Source: Patescibacteria group bacterium (GTDB lineage Bacteria; Patescibacteriota; UBA1384; JAGGWG01). From it: a stretch of DNA of 8,835 nucleotides. The notes under the pieces were generated by a model. That model worked only from the letters and a program-made list of their open reading frames with translations. It ran no database searches and was not told the DNA's origin. Location: the NCBI GenBank assembly GCA_028698375.1, contig JAQVDI010000014.1:4515-13349 (forward strand). Reading direction: 5' to 3'. A program made the position numbers and the translations under genes. Below, piece by piece: positions 5,649-8,835 of this stretch (within the stretch, counting starts at the first letter, position 1; each line of letters begins with the position of its first letter).

Positions 5649-7442
5649 TTATTTTGTTCCTCGACGGATAAAAGCTGGCCAAGGCTCATAATGACTAAAA
5701 AATTCCGTTTCAATAATTATTTTATCATTTTTAAAAACTTTATAGGAAAATTTCGCATCGCTACCGGCATGGGCGCTATCAACTAAAATTTCTGTGCCAC
5801 GAGGCAAAGATGGATCTTCAATATATTTAACTTCTGTCGGTGCTGGAGTTATATTAAAAACTTGAGGTTCACTGATTTCTACTTTACGACCATCACCCAA
5901 ACCATACAAATAATAAGTAGCTTTATAATTTTCAATAACTGTTTGCAATAAAATTGGCGCACCCGTATCATTTTTAAACTTTAAATCAAGTTGGGGATAA
6001 TAAATAGCCGCATCCATGCCCACCGGCGGTTCATAATAAGCTACCCGATAACCATGATTGTGCCGTTCTTCAATTGACAAACCTACATTTAATGCAGCAC
6101 GGAACATGGTGGTAGTAATTTGACAAAGACCGCCACCCAACTCTGAAGCAAGAGAATTTTCTTTAATCACCCAACCCTCTTTATAGCCGGTTGCCTCGCT
6201 GACATCACCCAAACTTTCACCTAAAGAAAAAATAGAATCATTATTAATTACAATACCATTAATAGCTGCTGAACCAACCTTAATATTGATATATCTATCT
6301 TCACTAGAACCATAAAAAGTTGATTCGCCCTTACCCAATAATTTAGTAAAATTAAAATTTTTATAATTTTTGCTATTAACTTGCGCCAAAGTTTTAGCAA
6401 AACTTAACTTAATATCTTCTGGCTTTGGCTCTTCAATAAAATTAACTAATTTTTGATAGAGATCATCTTCATTTAAAGTTTTCCCCTCTTCATCTTTTTG
6501 CAAAATAGAAACACTACCGTCAACAGCACGAGCCAATTTCAAAGTTTTAGCTTTTTTATCAGCCGCGCCTTTAATTAAAGGAAAAAGTTCTTCTTTGCCT
6601 TTATCATTAATTTTTAAAGAAACAATTCTTAAAGGAGAAACAGAAAGATCAATTAATTTTAAGATTTCATCGCGCTCTAAAATATAAACAGCTTTTTTGT
6701 CATCCAACAGTCTAACAGGCGCGAAACTTAAAATTTTATCCACACGACCCTTAGATGATTCTAAAATTTCTTTATCAATTTTTGGTTTTAAAATTTTCGC
6801 ACTAAATGGTACATTTTTATTAAGTAAGGCCAAAGAATTAATCGTTTGCTCTTTAGCATCAATTTCGTTAATGCCATAACCATTTTCTTCTTCACGAATT
6901 TTTAATTGATTATTTTCTAAATAAAATTCTGCTGCTTTAGGCAATGTGGATAATTCCTGACGCACTTCTTCTAATTTCTCAGGTTTTTTAATTTCAACCA
7001 ACAAAGGCATATTTTGATCAAATAATAGTAATTTTACAATTTCAGGGATTTGCAAAAAAATTTCCCCGAAACTATCAGGATGACCTAATTTGAATAATTT
7101 TTCCAAAGTTTCTTCTGGTTTATAAACTGGTTCCAAGTCACTAATCGCTAAATTTTTTTGTTTTTTATCAACCGCAATAATCAAACTTTCTTTTTTGTAG
7201 TCATCAATTTTTTGCCTTAAAGATTTAAGGGCTTCTTCTTGAGTCATAGAATTAACTGCCACCCCAGCTACTTTTGTTTTAGGATAAAATTTAGTATTAA
7301 AAACAACGCCCAAAACAAAAACAATAACTACAATTAATAGTATCAGACCAGCAATAGACCAAAAAGCATAGCGCCAAAATTTATTTTTATTTGCAATAAT
7401 TTTCTTATGTTTGTGTTTTTGAGACTTTTTTATCTTTCCCAT
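5649..7442 (-). CDS. VanW family membrane-anchored envelope protein with C-terminal G5-like domain
   Basis: The 597-residue protein has a very basic N-terminus (1-22), one transmembrane span at about 24-48 and a large domain that would lie outside the cell. Residues about 60-350 look like the putative peptidoglycan-binding repeats found before VanW domains (YoaR-like architecture). The VanW domain spans about 370-505 and has the hallmark GGGLCQITTTMF (436-447), followed by ERHNHGYRVAYYEPPVGMDA (458-477). The C-terminus (about 530-590) resembles a G5 domain, ending WPAFIRRGTK. VanW is linked to vancomycin-resistance clusters, but its biochemical role is unknown; cell-wall binding or modification is the usual inference. 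The start at ATG 7442 has a weak AAGG upstream. It lies between the glycosyltransferase and the hexomutase, which supports an envelope role, not antibiotic resistance as such. Confidence 0.92.
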   Translation of the reverse strand: MGKIKKSQKHKHKKIIANKNKFWRYAFWSIAGLILLIVVIVFVLGVVFNTKFYPKTKVAGVAVNSMTQEEALKSLRQKIDDYKKESLIIAVDKKQKNLAISDLEPVYKPEETLEKLFKLGHPDSFGEIFLQIPEIVKLLLFDQNMPLLVEIKKPEKLEEVRQELSTLPKAAEFYLENNQLKIREEENGYGINEIDAKEQTINSLALLNKNVPFSAKILKPKIDKEILESSKGRVDKILSFAPVRLLDDKKAVYILERDEILKLIDLSVSPLRIVSLKINDKGKEELFPLIKGAADKKAKTLKLARAVDGSVSILQKDEEGKTLNEDDLYQKLVNFIEEPKPEDIKLSFAKTLAQVNSKNYKNFNFTKLLGKGESTFYGSSEDRYINIKVGSAAINGIVINNDSIFSLGESLGDVSEATGYKEGWVIKENSLASELGGGLCQITTTMFRAALNVGLSIEERHNHGYRVAYYEPPVGMDAAIYYPQLDLKFKNDTGAPILLQTVIENYKATYYLYGLGDGRKVEISEPQVFNITPAPTEVKYIEDPSLPRGTEILVDSAHAGSDAKFSYKVFKNDKIIIETEFFSHYEPWPAFIRRGTK

Positions 7443-7486
7443 TAGACCTTATCATAAGCTATTGCGGCTAAAAAAGCAAAGAACAA

Positions 7487-7610
7487 AATTTCTAATTTCT
7501 AATTAACTCAATTGCACTAATCAATACCCAAATACCAATTCCCAATTTCTAAAATTGGACATTTTCTCATTAGAATTTGATTAGACTAATTAGGAATTAG
7601 AATAATTAGG
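7487..7610. repeat. AT-rich heptad repeats and palindrome between the glycosyltransferase and VanW genes
   Basis: The 168-bp spacer contains runs of 7-bp units on the plus strand: aatttct twice then aattaac (7487-7507); aataccc, aaatacc, aattccc, aatttct, aaaattg (7523-7557); and aattagg, aattaga (7588-7601) plus aattagg (7604-7610). CCAATTT (7542-7548) and AAATTGG (7552-7558) form a perfect 7-bp palindrome with a 3-nt loop, but no U-tract follows. I see no supported ORF or promoter here. Confidence 0.55.
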
Positions 7611-8738
7611 TCAATTTTGTAATATATTTTCGTAAACTCTTAAAGTCTCTTCGGCAGTTTTCTCCCAATTATAACGCTTGACGCGGTTAAAACCTCTTTC
7701 AATCAACACTTCTCTTAATTTTTGGTTGGTAAGAGCAGAATTAATTTTAACTGCTATATCGCGTGGATCATACGGATCAAAAAATACGGCTGCTTCGCCC
7801 AAAACTTCAGGCATGCAAGAAATCAAAGAAGAAGCCACCGGTGTTCCACAAGCTGCCGCCTCTAATGGCGGGAAACCAAAACCTTCAGCTAAAGAAGGAA
7901 TCACATATAAATTAGCGCCGCTGTAAGCAGCTGGCAATAAATCATCAGGGATAAAACCTAACAAAATAATTTCTTTTTCTAAATTGAGCTCTTTAATTTT
8001 AGCTGGAATTTCCGGATAACGAGAATCTAATTTACCGAATAAAACCAATTTTTCTGGAATATGATACTCTTTTTTTAATATCGCAAAAGCCTCAAATAAA
8101 TTAATCAAATTTTTATGCGGCCGCCATTGACCAGCATACATCACATAAGGAAAATCAATCTTATAAGCTTGTTTAAATTTTGAGATTATCTCAGGTTTTT
8201 CAGGACGGAATTTATTTTCAATTCCTTCATAAATAACTGAAACTTTATTTTTATTAACATTCAAAAATTTTTCCAAATCTTTTTTTGTAGCATTGGAAAT
8301 TGCAATAAAATGATCGGCCTTTTTCGCCACTTGTTTTAATAAAAAATTATAAGCCGCGCGTTCAATAAAAGTCTGATTTTTATCCCGAAATCGCGAAATA
8401 GTTAAATCATGCATCGTCATCACAAATGGTCGAGGCGAAAAAATCGGCGCGTTAAAATGAGTATAGTGGATTAAGTCTGCTTTTTCCTTTTTTAAGATCC
8501 ACAGCAATTTAGTTTGCTCTGCAATTGAATAATGATCAATTCCAACCCAAATAGGATTGTTTTTCTTTAGGATTGCAGGAATATCTTTCTTATAAGCTTG
8601 ATGTAAAATAGAACGAATTTCAAAATCATCGCTAAGCGGCAATAAATTAATTAATAGTTGTTCACTATATCGTCCCAGCGCTGATCCGCTACCGACGAAC
8701 CGCGCATCAATAATAATTTTGGATTTTGAATTTTGCAT
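7611..8738 (-). CDS. Glycosyltransferase family 4 (GT-B fold)
   Basis: The 375-residue protein would move a sugar from a nucleotide donor to a growing surface glycan on the cytoplasmic face of the membrane. The N-terminal Rossmann half contains IIIDARF (8-14), ADLIHYTHFNAP (87-98), MTMHDL (107-112) and ADHFIAISNATK (141-152). The C-terminal donor half has YAGQWRPHKN (201-210), LVLFG (231-235) and the signature E-x7-E in EGFGFPPLE with E285 and E293, followed by AAACGTPV. Length and layout are normal for GT4. No membrane segment is seen. The donor and acceptor are not predictable. ATG 8738 is the only start that keeps the first strand; it has no Shine-Dalgarno and lies within a run of four heptamer repeats, which encode most of MQNSKSK. 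The tRNA-Arg ends 23 bp upstream on the same strand, so read-through from the tRNA promoter is possible. Confidence 0.93.
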   Translation of the reverse strand: MQNSKSKIIIDARFVGSGSALGRYSEQLLINLLPLSDDFEIRSILHQAYKKDIPAILKKNNPIWVGIDHYSIAEQTKLLWILKKEKADLIHYTHFNAPIFSPRPFVMTMHDLTISRFRDKNQTFIERAAYNFLLKQVAKKADHFIAISNATKKDLEKFLNVNKNKVSVIYEGIENKFRPEKPEIISKFKQAYKIDFPYVMYAGQWRPHKNLINLFEAFAILKKEYHIPEKLVLFGKLDSRYPEIPAKIKELNLEKEIILLGFIPDDLLPAAYSGANLYVIPSLAEGFGFPPLEAAACGTPVASSLISCMPEVLGEAAVFFDPYDPRDIAVKINSALTNQKLREVLIERGFNRVKRYNWEKTAEETLRVYENILQN

Positions 8739-8743
8739 TTTGA
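8716..8743. repeat. Four tandem heptamers spanning the glycosyltransferase start codon
   Basis: On the plus strand attttgg, attttga, attttgc and attttga lie end to end. The ATG of the glycosyltransferase (8736-8738, complement) is formed inside the third and fourth units. The unit is the same as that upstream of yraN but in the other orientation. Confidence 0.6.
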
Positions 8744-8761
8744 ACTTGAGTGAAGCGAATA

Positions 8762-8835
8762 TATGCCTGGCAGGGCTCGAACCTGCAACCTCCAGCTCCG
8801 CAAGCTGACGCTCTAGCCAATTGAGCTACAGGCAC
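8762..8835 (-). tRNA. tRNA-Arg, anticodon GCG
   Basis: A complete cloverleaf can be drawn on the minus strand in 74 nt. The acceptor stem is GTGCCTG with CAGGCAT (first pair G.U), then TA, D-stem GCTC/GAGC with loop AATTGGCTA, anticodon stem TCAGC/GCTGG, loop TTGCGGA, variable loop AGGTT, T-stem GCAGG/CCTGC with loop TTCGAGC, and discriminator A. Anticodon bases 34-36 are GCG, reading CGC and, by wobble, CGU; C35 fits arginine identity. The 3' CCA is not encoded and would be added after transcription. The first base is at the very edge of the window. Most bacteria instead use ACG (inosine) for this codon box. Confidence 0.9.

Noticed and set aside
5632..5713. Longer N-terminus of the hexomutase starting at 5713
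   Set aside because: It would overlap the VanW gene, and the added 27 residues are not part of the conserved family start.
7542..7558. Palindrome as terminator of the glycosyltransferase gene
   Set aside because: The stem is AT-rich and no T-run follows on the minus strand.
7678..7926. Plus-strand frame within the glycosyltransferase gene
   Set aside because: Antisense shadow over the E-x7-E region of the GT4 gene; the same applies to 5592-5786 and 6697-6879 over the mutase and VanW genes.
1..8835. CRISPR array, insertion sequence or prophage
   Set aside because: No regularly spaced direct repeats with unique spacers, no transposase or integrase and no terminal inverted repeats with target duplications were seen; the tandem heptamers have no spacers.

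Overview
The window is AT-rich (coding regions look about one-third G+C) and every recognised protein gene and the tRNA lie on the minus strand. The base composition, compact layout, near-absence of Shine-Dalgarno motifs, low-complexity spacers and gene set (a membrane-anchored VanW-type protein, a GHL15-like glycosidase fragment, a small translation cluster) fit a Candidate Phyla Radiation / Patescibacteria genome. That placement is an inference from style, not from a phylogenetic marker.

Read in the direction of transcription (high to low coordinates), the window starts with a tRNA-Arg of anticodon GCG (8762-8835). A family-4 glycosyltransferase (7611-8738) follows, then a VanW/G5 membrane-anchored envelope protein (5649-7442) and a phosphomannomutase/phosphoglucomutase (4289-5632). 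These three proteins fit one theme, making and handling surface polysaccharide: the mutase would supply a sugar-1-phosphate, the transferase would add activated sugars, and the VanW protein would act at the wall.

Next comes the most unusual part. A GC-rich island (about 60% G+C over 3961-4200) has its own promoter (-35 TTGACT, 17 bp, -10 TAAAAT) and ends in a strong rho-independent terminator. It can fold into a string of perfect stem-loops, yet it also holds a 44-codon ORF with the only consensus Shine-Dalgarno sequence in the window. It may be a structured RNA, a small mRNA, both, or a regulatory leader for the next gene, rplS. I could not match it to a known RNA family.

Beyond it lie rplS (ribosomal protein L19), yraN (UPF0102 nuclease-fold protein) and gltX (glutamyl-tRNA synthetase), forming a translation cluster. 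After a spacer with an extended -10 promoter and GC-rich repeats come a 41-residue Trp-rich membrane peptide and a glycosidase-like, membrane-anchored protein that runs off the left edge.

Four spacers carry short tandem repeats of the same 7-bp period but different unit sequences. In two places they run into or next to the start of a gene. This heptad periodicity is the second unexplained feature of the window.
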